Positions 1 to 9,428 of a DNA stretch of 64,000 nucleotides are shown here, one piece after another. This DNA is from Flavobacterium sp. CYK-55. GTDB taxonomy: Bacteria; Bacteroidota; Bacteroidia; Flavobacteriales; Flavobacteriaceae. The notes under the pieces were generated by a model, which worked only from the letters and a program-made list of their open reading frames with translations, was not told the origin of the DNA and made no database searches. Each line of letters starts with the position of its first letter. Position 1 is the stretch's first letter. The position numbers and the translations under genes are program-made. The stretch is from assembly GCF_018413465.1 (NCBI RefSeq), contig NZ_JAHCDK010000008.1:1-64000 (forward strand), read 5' to 3'.

Positions 1-2195
1 TCACATTTCCTGAGAAATTCGGAATCAAATCTACAATCGGACTTCCAACGGTAAACACATTCGGAGATGTATAACTCAAAGTTGAAGGCGCGATATCATT
101 CACCGTTATCGAAACTCCAAACGAAGTTGATCCACCGGAATTGAAGGCTGTCACTGTATAAATTGCTGTCGATGAAACTACATTAGGCGTTCCTTCAATT
201 TCACCATTTGCGGTATTAAAAGTCAATCCGCTTGGTAAACTAGGCGAAATACTGTAGTTGACTACTGCTCCGCCTGAAATCGATGGATGAAGATGAGTAA
301 TCGGAACTCCTACAGTATAAATATTTGGTGAATTATAACTGAGATTAGTCGGCGCAATATCTTTAACGGTAATGCTCACATCAAAAGATATGGAACCTCC
401 TGAATTAGTTGCCGTAACTGTATATACCGTTAATGGCTGAATAGCCGAAGGTGTTCCAGAAATACGTCCGGTACTGGTGTTGAAATTCAAGCCCGCCGAC
501 AAACTCGGGCTAATGCTGTATGCGGTTATTGGTCCGCCTGAAATAGTTGGATTCAAGTTGGCAATAGCCGTTCCGCGCGTGTAGACATTAGGTGTGTTGT
601 AGCTCAAATTGCTCGGCGGAATATCATTCACCGTAATACTCACATCAAATGAAGTTGAACCGCCAGAATTAGTTGCTGTTATGGTATAGATGGTTGTAGC
701 GCGAATCGCCGACGGTGTTCCCGAAATACGTCCGGTAGAGGTGTTAAATACCAAACCGGCCGACAAACTTGGACTAATGCTGTACGAGCTTACCGCGCCG
801 CCTGAAACGCTCGGATTTAAAGCGGTAATGGCCGTGCCCCGGGTAAAAATATTGGGTGTGTTGTAGCTCAAATTTGTTGGTGGAGTTTCATTTACAGTTA
901 TGTTTACAATAAAACTCGTTGAGCCACCGGTATTGGTTGCAGTTACGGTATAATTGGTTGCAGTTCTTAAAGCCGTGGGTGTTCCTGAAATCACGCCGGT
1001 AGCAGTATTCAAACTCAAACCTGAAGACAAAGATGGACTGATGCTAAAACTAACCACAGTTCCTCCCGATACCGTTGGTGTCAAAGGAGTAATAGTTGTA
1101 TTTCTGACAAATACATTGGGTGTTGGATAGCTTAAAGCTGTAGGGGCCACATCGCGCACGGTAATAACTACGCCAAATGAAGCTGAGCCTCCGCTATTGC
1201 TAGCCGTAACAGTATAAGTAGCTGAAGATGTAATATTCGTTGGTGTTCCTGAAATGATTCCGGTTGTTGCATCAATAGATAATCCAGCCGGAAGCGCCGG
1301 GCTTACAACATATTGAACTACCGCTCCGCCTGAAACCGTTGGGTTCAGATTGCCGATGGTTACGTCTTTGGTAAAAATATTCGGAGAGTTATAGCTCAAG
1401 GCAGAAGGCGCGATATCTTTTACGGTAATTTGCAGATCAAATGTTGTCGATCCGAAAGCATTGGCCGCTGTAATTGTATAGGTTGTAATGCTGCTGATTT
1501 GTGCCGGAGTTCCTGAAATGACACCCGTAGAAATATTCAAATTCAAACCATTCGGAAGCGCCGGCGCAATGCTGTATGATGTAACGCTGCCCCCCGAAAC
1601 AGTTGGCGTTAGGTTGCTAATGGCGGTGTTTTTGGTAAAGATATTCGGTGTTGGATAGCTTAAATTTGAAGGAGCAACATCATTGACTGAAATCACGATG
1701 CCAAATGAAGCAGAACCGCCTGAATTGGTAGCGGTAACTGTATAAGTTGATGCGCCTTGTTCGGCTGTTGGCGTTCCTGAAATCACTCCAGTGAGCACAT
1801 TCATGCTCAAACCATTCGGCAGCGCAGGTAAAACACTATAGCTCAAAACTGCTCCGCCTGATACCGATGGGTTTAAATTAGGAATCGCTGAATTTACCGT
1901 AAAGACATTCGGTGACGGATAACTCAAATTGCTCGGAGCGGCCTCATTCACGTTGATGACCACACCAAAGGTAACGCTTCCACTAGCTTTGGTTCCGGTG
2001 ATGGTATAGGTTGTGGTTGGGCTCACCACAGTTGGCGTTCCTGAGATGACACCGGTTGATGTGTTAAGTGTTAATCCAGCCGGTAAAGCTGGTGACACAC
2101 TATAAGAAAGAATCGTTTCAGAAGTGGTGGGCGATAAAGCGGTAATAGCAGTTCCGACGGTGTATGAATTAGGTGAAGGATACGACAATTTAAGT
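1..2195 (-). repeat. Tandem coding repeats, about 264 bp (88 residues), 8 full units plus a partial
   Basis: Each unit encodes the same scheme: SYNTPNIFT-like start, then ISGG, YSISPSL, SGTP, YTVTATNSGGS and ITVNDIAP. The conserved YT-TA codons recur near 2005, 1740, 1475, 1212, 949, 682, 420 and 155, a spacing of 262-267 bases. A ninth unit starts near base 75 and runs out of the window. The pattern fits putative-Ig (He_PIG) or cadherin-like beta-sandwich domains that lengthen a surface protein. Units around 340-870 look closest to each other at DNA level, as expected from recent duplication. Confidence 0.85.
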
Positions 2196-5100
2196 TGAAC
2201 CGCATCGACTGCAATGTTGTTAAAAGTAACGCGCGCGCCATTATCAGCGGTCATATTTGAGCCGGTAAAACGGAATCTGATTTTAAAATTCGGATTGTTG
2301 TCGGCCGAGGCAATCGTTGAAAAATCAACCGTAAATAATTGATAAGTTGATGTTAATGCTAACGAAGTTGATGTCAAACCAGTAGTAATCCAAATCGGTG
2401 TTCCGGCATTGACCGAATAATCTACCGATATTCCGCTGGCCGCGCCTTCATCAACCGCAGCAAAAGTAAATTTAGGTTTTTTGTATCCGGCGGTTGAAAA
2501 CTGAAAAACCATGGTGTTTTCTAGGCCGTTGCTTTGAAAAGGTTGTTTGATTTGCAGACCGCGCATATTGCTCGAGGCATAAGCGATGTTTCCGTTGACC
2601 GATTGACGATAGTTGATGCTTGTCGGGTTGTTGCGACGCTCCATAGACGCTTTTCCGAAGTTCGGATTTCCTGAAGGGTACGGATAACCGGACAAACACG
2701 ATTGGTATTGAATTACACCATCGGCAGCGAGTTCATATGTAGTATTCAAACTGGTGAGTTGCGCTCCGTTGACGATGTTGCCGTCCATCATCCAAAAATA
2801 AATCGGAACAAAAACATCAGTATTTGTGTCGGCCACAAAGTGCGCAGTAATTGAAAAATTCGCTGACGGAGTTAAGGTAATTTCTGCATTGGTACTGTTT
2901 GATGCGCCTGACCAATGTGAGAAAATATAACCCGGTTTGGCTTCGGCTTTTAGTTTTACAGGAATGTTTTTGAAATAAATCCCCGTCCACGGATACGGAT
3001 TGGCCGCTGTGATACCCGGTGTTCCCTGAACTATATTAATCGTATTCATTTTGATGTAGCCTTGAGCCACATCATTAACATTGAGTGATGCTGTGATGTT
3101 TGAATCTATCGAAAAAACGGATCGAATGTGGTCTCTTTGTATTTCTGGTCGATGCGATAAAAACTCTTCTTCATATTCAACATTACTCTCAAATGAACTT
3201 AAACTCGAAGGCGCTTTCCATCGGGCTGAATGAGCGGTAATTTCTGGTCGAACCACTGCGGCCATTTCGTTCAAACGAGCCGTGGTTCTGCTGCTTAAAA
3301 ATGAAGTATTGAGTAAATCAGCAAATCGGTTGATAAAATCATTTTTAAAACCGATATTGGTAAGTAATTTACGCAAAACCAAAGTTGAATAAGCCGGATT
3401 TAGATAGTAGGGAGGTGTATCAACAGAGGTAGCTACAGCCAATGTATTTGAGGTGTAATCACCAAAAACAAACGACATAGAGTTGTCCATATCGTGAAAC
3501 ATATAGCGCCATCTTCCGTCAAGTCCATAAGGCGCTGCCGGATTGTAAGCCGCTATTTTGTTGCGCCAAAAGAACATATTGTTGTTGGGCCAATCTTCGT
3601 TTTGAAAAAAGATGTTGGCAATGAAATAATCGGCTACATTTTCAGGATCGACCTGTGTTTTGATGTAATCGTAATTAGCTTGTGAGGCCAGAGAATTATT
3701 ATTGAGATAATTGACCATGGCCGTGTAATGTGCTGTATCACCTTCTTTAACAACACTGTCATTTTCTAGAAAATCTACTGCCGAAGTATTGTAAACGCGT
3801 TTAAAATAGTTGTCGTCAAAGCGCTCACGTAAATTAAGAATACCCCAATATTCGCCGTTAACAAAGGCAATAGCGGGCTGATAAGCTTCTTTTTCCGGGT
3901 AGAGTTCTTTACACAAATCATGTAAAAAAGCATCGCGGAACATGGTGCTGGTAAAATCACCACCTGAGTTTGAAAGGGTCAAACGTTCATAAGCGGTATA
4001 GGGTAAATTGCTAAAGAAATTATAGTCCAAATCGTCATCACCGTAATCAGAACGAGCATAAACCGAAAGAGATTTACTTTGAAAACGACGCGAAACACCA
4101 CCGCGGATTTTATATCCGACTTCTTGGTTAACCACTTCGTTACCGTTGACAAAATAACTAAAGTTACCACTGCGCTCGTCATCTACTTCTAGATAATAAT
4201 TCCCGCGTTTGCTTGACTTAGCACTTCCGTTCGGGTTAGCCGCTCGCCAAAGATCAAAATCTTTTCCGGCCACAAAAATTCCGGTATTGTAATCAAAAAA
4301 TCGGTCTTCGTTTAAGTTAATAGACACTACCGGGAAGGTATATTTACTGCTGCCTAACGGAGTGATGAAATAGTTTTTGGTCACAATCGGACTCGGTAAA
4401 TATCCTGGTTTAACCACCCGAGCTCGAACCGTTGTGCTTTTAAAAACATTAAACGACGGAATGTAAGTTGGATTAAAGCTGAAAGTTGACGACATAGCTG
4501 CCAAATCATTGGCCTGTGAAGTTCGATCTGTGATGCTCAGCGGAGCCGAATACTGAAAAGTACGGTAGCTGTTGTTGAGGAAAGGTCCGCTGGATTGCCC
4601 AGGCGTTTCAATGTATTGGTTTTTGTAGGTGTAAGTGGTTCCGGAAAGATTGTTTTCATCAGGTTCAGAGCCATCTAAGGTATACAAAATGGTGGTTCCT
4701 GGTTCTGTGGTAGATAAGTTCAACGTGAATCCGGAGGTATAAAAACCTGCATTCTGTGAAAAATTCGGCGTGTTCAATGTACCCGAATAACCTGTACTTG
4801 CGTTAACTGTATTGGGTGTAGGTGTTCCGAAAAACACAAAAGGGCCGGTTCCGTTCGGAAGACGCCCATAAGAAACATTCGCAGGCAAATTAGCCGCCGG
4901 CGCACTATCTATTGTAGTTCCGGAAGGATTTGTCAGGTATAAAGCTTCACCACTACCGCTGATTTTAAAATTGGTGTGTAACGGCTGACCGGCAACTGCT
5001 CGGTTTTTGTCAGAAGCCCAGATGATTAAATACTGACCCGCTGCAACAGTTACATTTGGGAAAGTCCATTTCAGAGGCAAAGCCGGATCGTCGCTAAGGC

Positions 5101-5293
5101 CATAGCCCGAAAGATTCACCGAAACTGAACTGTTGTTGTATAATTCGATCCAATCTTCTCGGCTTGAATCTTCATCCTGAATTGAGGCGGTATTTGAGGC
5201 TAGAAGCTCATTGATGACAATGTTTTGTGCTTGAACTTCTGAGATAGTCGCCCATAGAAATAAGGCGATCAATGATCGTGTAAAAATCTTCAT
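1..5293 (-). CDS. Giant secreted lamin-tail/CotH-kinase protein with Ig-like repeat array (3' end outside window)
   Basis: The ATG lies at 5293-5291 and the frame stays open to base 1, so about 1764 residues are visible and the C-terminus is missing. I checked the frame at several points from 5293 to about 95 and it holds. It has a signal peptide ending VQAQ, then a lamin-tail domain (about residues 25-140; INELLASNT, WIELYNN), a chitobiase/Fn3-like segment (ILYTLDGSEP), a CotH-kinase-like domain with an HDMD motif, an InlB-B-like stretch (FSHWSGAS) and a jelly-roll-like domain. From about residue 1030 on come Ig-like (He_PIG type) repeats. It is a paralogue of the next gene over its first 1000 or so residues. 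By analogy it is probably a T9SS-exported surface protein, but the sorting domain would lie beyond base 1. Whether the CotH part is an active kinase cannot be told from this. Confidence 0.85.
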   Translation of the reverse strand, partial: MKIFTRSLIALFLWATISEVQAQNIVINELLASNTASIQDEDSSREDWIELYNNSSVSVNLSGYGLSDDPALPLKWTFPNVTVAAGQYLIIWASDKNRAVAGQPLHTNFKISGSGEALYLTNPSGTTIDSAPAANLPANVSYGRLPNGTGPFVFFGTPTPNTVNASTGYSGTLNTPNFSQNAGFYTSGFTLNLSTTEPGTTILYTLDGSEPDENNLSGTTYTYKNQYIETPGQSSGPFLNNSYRTFQYSAPLSITDRTSQANDLAAMSSTFSFNPTYIPSFNVFKSTTVRARVVKPGYLPSPIVTKNYFITPLGSSKYTFPVVSINLNEDRFFDYNTGIFVAGKDFDLWRAANPNGSAKSSKRGNYYLEVDDERSGNFSYFVNGNEVVNQEVGYKIRGGVSRRFQSKSLSVYARSDYGDDDLDYNFFSNLPYTAYERLTLSNSGGDFTSTMFRDAFLHDLCKELYPEKEAYQPAIAFVNGEYWGILNLRERFDDNYFKRVYNTSAVDFLENDSVVKEGDTAHYTAMVNYLNNNSLASQANYDYIKTQVDPENVADYFIANIFFQNEDWPNNNMFFWRNKIAAYNPAAPYGLDGRWRYMFHDMDNSMSFVFGDYTSNTLAVATSVDTPPYYLNPAYSTLVLRKLLTNIGFKNDFINRFADLLNTSFLSSRTTARLNEMAAVVRPEITAHSARWKAPSSLSSFESNVEYEEEFLSHRPEIQRDHIRSVFSIDSNITASLNVNDVAQGYIKMNTINIVQGTPGITAANPYPWTGIYFKNIPVKLKAEAKPGYIFSHWSGASNSTNAEITLTPSANFSITAHFVADTNTDVFVPIYFWMMDGNIVNGAQLTSLNTTYELAADGVIQYQSCLSGYPYPSGNPNFGKASMERRNNPTSINYRQSVNGNIAYASSNMRGLQIKQPFQSNGLENTMVFQFSTAGYKKPKFTFAAVDEGAASGISVDYSVNAGTPIWITTGLTSTSLALTSTYQLFTVDFSTIASADNNPNFKIRFRFTGSNMTADNGARVTFNNIAVDAVQLKLSYPSPNSYTVGTAITALSPTTSETILSYSVSPALPAGLTLNTSTGVISGTPTVVSPTTTYTITGTKASGSVTFGVVINVNEAAPSNLSYPSPNVFTVNSAIPNLNPSVSGGAVLSYSVLPALPNGLSMNVLTGVISGTPTAEQGASTYTVTATNSGGSASFGIVISVNDVAPSNLSYPTPNIFTKNTAISNLTPTVSGGSVTSYSIAPALPNGLNLNISTGVISGTPAQISSITTYTITAANAFGSTTFDLQITVKDIAPSALSYNSPNIFTKDVTIGNLNPTVSGGAVVQYVVSPALPAGLSIDATTGIISGTPTNITSSATYTVTASNSGGSASFGVVITVRDVAPTALSYPTPNVFVRNTTITPLTPTVSGGTVVSFSISPSLSSGLSLNTATGVISGTPTALRTATNYTVTATNTGGSTSFIVNITVNETPPTNLSYNTPNIFTRGTAITALNPSVSGGAVSSYSISPSLSAGLVFNTSTGRISGTPSAIRATTIYTITATNSGGSTSFDVSITVNDIPPSNLSYNTPNVYTRGTAIANLNPTISGGPITAYSISPSLSAGLNFNTSTGRISGTPSAIQPLTVYTVTATNSGGSISFDVSITVKDIAPTNLSYNSPNIYTVGVPITHLHPSISGGAVVNYSISPSLPSGLTFNTANGEIEGTPNVVSSTAIYTVTAFNSGGSTSFGVSITVNDIAPSTLSYTSPNVFTVGSPIVDLIPNFSGNV

Positions 5294-5419
5294 GGTTTGT
5301 TTGCTCTTTGGGATGTAAAAATATTGATAATGAAACCATGAGCGTTTTTTTTTCGGCACAAAGCCCAGATAGTCGATGAACAGCATTTTTATAATAAGCA
5401 CTTGAGTTTCATCGATAAA

Positions 5420-5453
5420 AAAAGAGGAGAACACTTTAAATGTCTCCTCTTTT
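5420..5453 (-). terminator. Rho-independent terminator of the CotH-type gene
   Basis: Perfect 11-bp inverted repeat (AAAAGAGGAGA at 5420-5430, TCTCCTCTTTT at 5443-5453) with a 12-base loop. It begins 27 bases past the stop codon of the 5481-8855 gene and lies between the two paralogues, so they are probably separate transcription units. Confidence 0.75.
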
Positions 5454-5480
5454 CACCTTGAAATAATTTAAGTTTAGAAT

Positions 5481-8400
5481 TTACTTTTTGATGATTTTTT
5501 TAGTTTCAGATTTACCTTCGCTGTGCAATTGAAGTAGATATATTCCGCTAGGAATATCTGCTAAATTAGCTTGTGCGTTATCGAGTTTTCCGGCTTTAAT
5601 CATTCGACCGTCTAAACCGTAAACTTCGTATGTAACTTCTTGGTTTTGGCCAACGCCAATGATGTTAATCTCATCCGTAAATGGGTTCGGGAAAACCGAA
5701 AACGCATCTTCAACAACTTGATTTACAGCAAGAGGTAAAGCAATTCCCTCAACGGCGATATTGTTGAAGGTGATGCGCGCTCCGGTATCAGCAGTCATGT
5801 TGGTTCCGGCAAAACGCAAACGAACTTTAAAATTCGGATTGTTATCTGCTGCAGCAATCGAACTAAAATCAACATGGTACAAGGCATATCCGCTTCCGAG
5901 CGCCAATGTACTAGAGCTCAATCCGGCAGTTGACCAAGCAGGTGATCCTGCTACAGTAGAATAGTCTACTATAATTGAAGTTGCGTTGGTTAACTCGTTG
6001 ATGGCAGCAAAAGAAAACGCAATATCTCTGTATCCGCTGGTTGAGAAATTAAAAACCATCGTGTTTTCAAGACTTCCGCTTTGTAATGGTTCTTTGATTT
6101 GTAATCCTTTCATATCACTGGTCAAGAAAGGTAAATTATTGTTAAGCTCCGGAAGATAGTTAATATCTGTTGGGCTGTTTCTTCTTTCCATTGAAGCTTT
6201 TCTCCAATTTGGATCAAGTGATGTAAACGGATAACCCACCAAGCAAGATTGATATTCAATAACACCATCGGTTGTTCCGGCTTTGTATGTTGTATTTAAT
6301 GTTTGTAACGGAAGGTTATTGGCAATAGCCGAATTCATCATCCAATAGTAAATAGGGTGGCTTGAAGCAGTTGTTTCAGGAATAAATACTGCTGTTACAC
6401 TAAAGTTAGTTGCTGAAGTAATAGTGATTTCATCGGCGGTGCTTGATGAGGCACCCGTCCAGTGGCTAAACACATAACCAGGCAAAGCAATTGCTTTTAA
6501 TTTTACCGGAATGTTTGAGAAGTAAACTCCGGTCCACGGATATGGATTGGCCGAAATTCCATCTGTACCTTCTTTGATGTCGATGGTGTTGATTTTCACA
6601 TAACCATACGCTGTATTAGACACATTGAGTGTTGCGTTGATGTTGTTGGCAATTCCAAATTTCCCGCGGATGTGATCTCTTTGAATGGCCGGACGTTGGT
6701 TGATGAACGTGGTTTGTTTTCCTAAGAAATAGTTCCAGTCACCATTGTTTTCTGGTACACCCCAACGTGTAAATTGTCCGGGCGCTTCAGGGTCTAAAGT
6801 TGATTTCATTTCGGCCATTTTTGACAACATTCTTGAAGTTAAGAAAGTAGTGTTGAGCAAATCGGCAAATCGGTTGATGAAATCAGTTTTGAATCCAGGA
6901 TTCTCAAGCATTCTTCTCAAGAATAAAGTTGACCAAGGAGCATTTGGCCAGCCTGGACCATTTTCGGCTGTTGCATCTGCCAAACTATTTAAGGTGATAT
7001 CGCTGTTTGAAATGGCAAAGGTGTCATCCATATCATGAGCCATCCAGCGCCATCTTCCGTCATGTCCGTAGGGTGCATCAGGAATGTATGATGCGGTTTT
7101 CTTTCTCCAGTAATAAATATTGTTTACCGGCCAATCGGCATTTTCTAAGAAAATATTCGAAATGTAATAATCTTTAAAGCTCTCTGGATCCAATTGTGTT
7201 GTTATATAATCGTAGTTGGCCTGATCGCTCAAAGTGTGCCCTTCCATATAGTCAACAAGCGTGTAGTAATCATCTTGAGCCGTTTGTCCGCCTTCAACAA
7301 TCCAATATTCGTTTTCTAAAACTTGGATGTCAGTTGAGGCAATGTTGTATACGCGATTGAAGAATTTGTCGTCAATTTTATCACGGAAACTCAATATTCC
7401 CCAATATTCACCGTTGAGAAAAGTAACCGTGGGCTGCCATCCTTTGGTGGTGATGTGCAAGTTTTTGAGCAATTGATGACAAAGAGCATCACGAAACATG
7501 GTTTGGTTGTAGTCGTTTCCGGAATTGTGCAACACAATGCTTTGGAAGCTGTCAAAACTTCTGTCATTAAAAAACTGATGACTCATTGTATCGTCACCAT
7601 AATCTGAGCGAGAATAGAACACGAATGATTTGTTCTGAGCTACGCGCGATGAGCCTCCGTGGATGCGCAGTCCGATGTTCTGATTAAGCACAGGAATCCC
7701 ATTTTCAAAATAAGTAAAGTTGGTGTTTCTTTCAGTTTCACTACCACGGCGGAAGAAGTTGGCCACCTCGCCAATGGTTGGTGCTTCATCATTCGGATTG
7801 GCCACACGCCAGTTGTCAAAATCAACACCGGCCACCAAAATTCCTTGGTTGTAATCAAAAAGCAAGTTTTCATCTACACTTAATGAGACCACAGGTAAAG
7901 AAAATCTGGAAGCCCCTTGAGGAGATATGTAATATGATTTAGTTGTTGTTTGGCTGTCAAGCGCACCTGCTTTTACTACTTTAGCACGAACTACAGTTCC
8001 TTTAAAAATTGGACTTGCCGGAATATAGGTCGGATTAAAATCATAAGTAGTTGAGATGGCTGAAATTTTATTGGGTTGTGATGAACGATCTACGATGCTA
8101 ATGGGCGCACTGTATTGTAAAGTTCTGAAACTTTGGTTAAGCAATGGTCCGGTAACTTGACCAGGTGCAAATGGATATTGATTTTTATAGCTGTAGGTGG
8201 TTCCTCCTAAATTCGAGAGTTTAGGCTCTGAACCATCTAAAGTATACAAAATGGTGGCTCCGGGAACGGTCGTTGTAATACTGAGGTTGAAACCATTGAC
8301 ATAAAAACCGGCTTCTTGTGAGAACGTTGGAGGTGTTAATGCTTCATCATAACCTGTTGTTGCGTTGACAGCTTCTGGAGTTACTTCGGCAAAGAATTTA

Positions 8401-8855
8401 AATGGCCCCGTTCCGTTGGGAAGCCTTCCATAAGAAATGTTTTGTAATGAAGCTGTTGCCGGAACCATATCAACAGTCACCCCCGAAGTATTGGTCAAAA
8501 CCACATTATCACCAGCAGAACTTAGCTTGAAGTTGGTGTGTAAGGGCTGAGCCGCATCAATGCGATTTTTGTCAGAACACCAAACCAATAGATAGCCGCC
8601 CGGGGCTAGGGTAACATTTGGAAAAACCCATTTGTACGGAAGAGCAGTGTCATCACTGAGGCCATAACCGGTAAGATTCACAGCGGTTGCTCCGTTATTG
8701 AAGAGTTCTACCCAGTCTTGATGGGTGCCGTCTTCATCGACATTTACGGTGGTGTTGGCTTCGAGAATTTCGTTGATGACCACACCTTGAGCATAGGTCG
8801 AAAAAGCGAAGGTTAATAAAAGCAATGTGATAAAAATTGGGGAAAATTTTTTCAT
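5481..8855 (-). CDS. Secreted lamin-tail/CotH-kinase protein with T9SS sorting domain
   Basis: 1124 residues if started at the ATG at 8855, which gives MKKFSPIFIT and a signal peptide ending TYAQG; the longer reading from 8909 adds 18 residues ahead of the signal peptide and is unlikely. Order of parts: lamin-tail domain (about 25-140), chitobiase/Fn3-like segment (ILYTLDGSEP), CotH-kinase-like core (SLSVDENLLFDY, RIHGGSSR, HDMDDTF), InlB-B-like stretch (FSHWTGAS), jelly-roll-like region, and a C-terminal type-A T9SS sorting domain (FSVFPNPF to the KKIIKK end). It is therefore predicted to be exported by the type IX system and anchored or released at the surface. CotH in Bacillus is a spore-coat protein kinase; substrate and activity here are unknown. 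It lacks the Ig-like array of its neighbour. Confidence 0.88.
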   Translation of the reverse strand: MKKFSPIFITLLLLTFAFSTYAQGVVINEILEANTTVNVDEDGTHQDWVELFNNGATAVNLTGYGLSDDTALPYKWVFPNVTLAPGGYLLVWCSDKNRIDAAQPLHTNFKLSSAGDNVVLTNTSGVTVDMVPATASLQNISYGRLPNGTGPFKFFAEVTPEAVNATTGYDEALTPPTFSQEAGFYVNGFNLSITTTVPGATILYTLDGSEPKLSNLGGTTYSYKNQYPFAPGQVTGPLLNQSFRTLQYSAPISIVDRSSQPNKISAISTTYDFNPTYIPASPIFKGTVVRAKVVKAGALDSQTTTKSYYISPQGASRFSLPVVSLSVDENLLFDYNQGILVAGVDFDNWRVANPNDEAPTIGEVANFFRRGSETERNTNFTYFENGIPVLNQNIGLRIHGGSSRVAQNKSFVFYSRSDYGDDTMSHQFFNDRSFDSFQSIVLHNSGNDYNQTMFRDALCHQLLKNLHITTKGWQPTVTFLNGEYWGILSFRDKIDDKFFNRVYNIASTDIQVLENEYWIVEGGQTAQDDYYTLVDYMEGHTLSDQANYDYITTQLDPESFKDYYISNIFLENADWPVNNIYYWRKKTASYIPDAPYGHDGRWRWMAHDMDDTFAISNSDITLNSLADATAENGPGWPNAPWSTLFLRRMLENPGFKTDFINRFADLLNTTFLTSRMLSKMAEMKSTLDPEAPGQFTRWGVPENNGDWNYFLGKQTTFINQRPAIQRDHIRGKFGIANNINATLNVSNTAYGYVKINTIDIKEGTDGISANPYPWTGVYFSNIPVKLKAIALPGYVFSHWTGASSSTADEITITSATNFSVTAVFIPETTASSHPIYYWMMNSAIANNLPLQTLNTTYKAGTTDGVIEYQSCLVGYPFTSLDPNWRKASMERRNSPTDINYLPELNNNLPFLTSDMKGLQIKEPLQSGSLENTMVFNFSTSGYRDIAFSFAAINELTNATSIIVDYSTVAGSPAWSTAGLSSSTLALGSGYALYHVDFSSIAAADNNPNFKVRLRFAGTNMTADTGARITFNNIAVEGIALPLAVNQVVEDAFSVFPNPFTDEINIIGVGQNQEVTYEVYGLDGRMIKAGKLDNAQANLADIPSGIYLLQLHSEGKSETKKIIKK

Positions 8856-9428
8856 GACTTTTTTAAAGTATTGATTAATAGGCCGTAAAACTATAATAAT
8901 TGTTAACAAACGGCTTTATTTTATCGATACAAAGCGAAAATAGTCTGTGAAGTGCAGGAAAAACAGAAAACGCATTTAAAACGAGCATGAATATTAAAGG
9001 AATTGAGAAGGTATTCAAACCTAATGGGTAATTGTTGATAATCATAACTTTCGGAAATAAAAAATTCAGAATACGCAAAACTTTAACAGTAAATACTTTT
9101 TAAATTCTGGAAGAGGATAACATAGATTTTAATTAAAATAAATAGTTTTGCATGTTTTGAAATTCATTAGTTCCGATTATTATACATTCTTTTTAAGAAA
9201 AATGTAATAGGATGATTCTTTTTTGCGATCTCTTTTTTTTTCAATATTTATATATCGCTGAAAAGATAATGACTGAGCAATTGTGATGATTGTAAAGTAT
9301 TTAGAAGGAGAACAATATTTCAAGAGTTTTTCTTTAAAAGAATATTAACAATTATAAGATAAATCAAAAGTCACTTTTGTTAGGTCAAAACAATTGGGTT
9401 TTAATAAATTAATTTAATTCAGAAAATT
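8856..9428. other. AT-rich intergenic region between divergent genes
   Basis: This 573-base gap separates the minus-strand CotH-type gene from the plus-strand polysaccharide locus. It is very AT-rich and must hold the promoters of both. The short open frames in it have no family features. I see no tRNA, riboswitch fold or strong terminator by eye. If transcription starts near 9157, the polysaccharide mRNA would have a leader of about 270 bases, long enough for leader control. Confidence 0.6.
9143..9150 (+). promoter_or_regulatory. Possible -7 box for the polysaccharide locus
   Basis: TAGTTTTG matches the Bacteroidetes -7 consensus TAnnTTTG, but no TTG is seen at the expected -33 distance in this A/T-rich stretch. 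It is the only exact match I found on the plus strand of the gap. Weak call. Confidence 0.25.

Noticed and set aside
1..2195. CRISPR-like periodic repeats
   Set aside because: The 264-bp units are coding, diverged along their whole length, and have no short repeat/spacer pattern.
2472..2699. 75-residue open frame on the minus strand
   Set aside because: It is in another frame of the large CotH-type gene, whose own frame is open through here.
6745..7038. 97-residue plus-strand frame
   Set aside because: Antisense shadow of the CotH-type gene; no family features or promoter.
8875..9078. 67-residue minus-strand frame in the intergenic region
   Set aside because: AT-rich, no family features, and it overlaps the likely promoter of the CotH-type gene.
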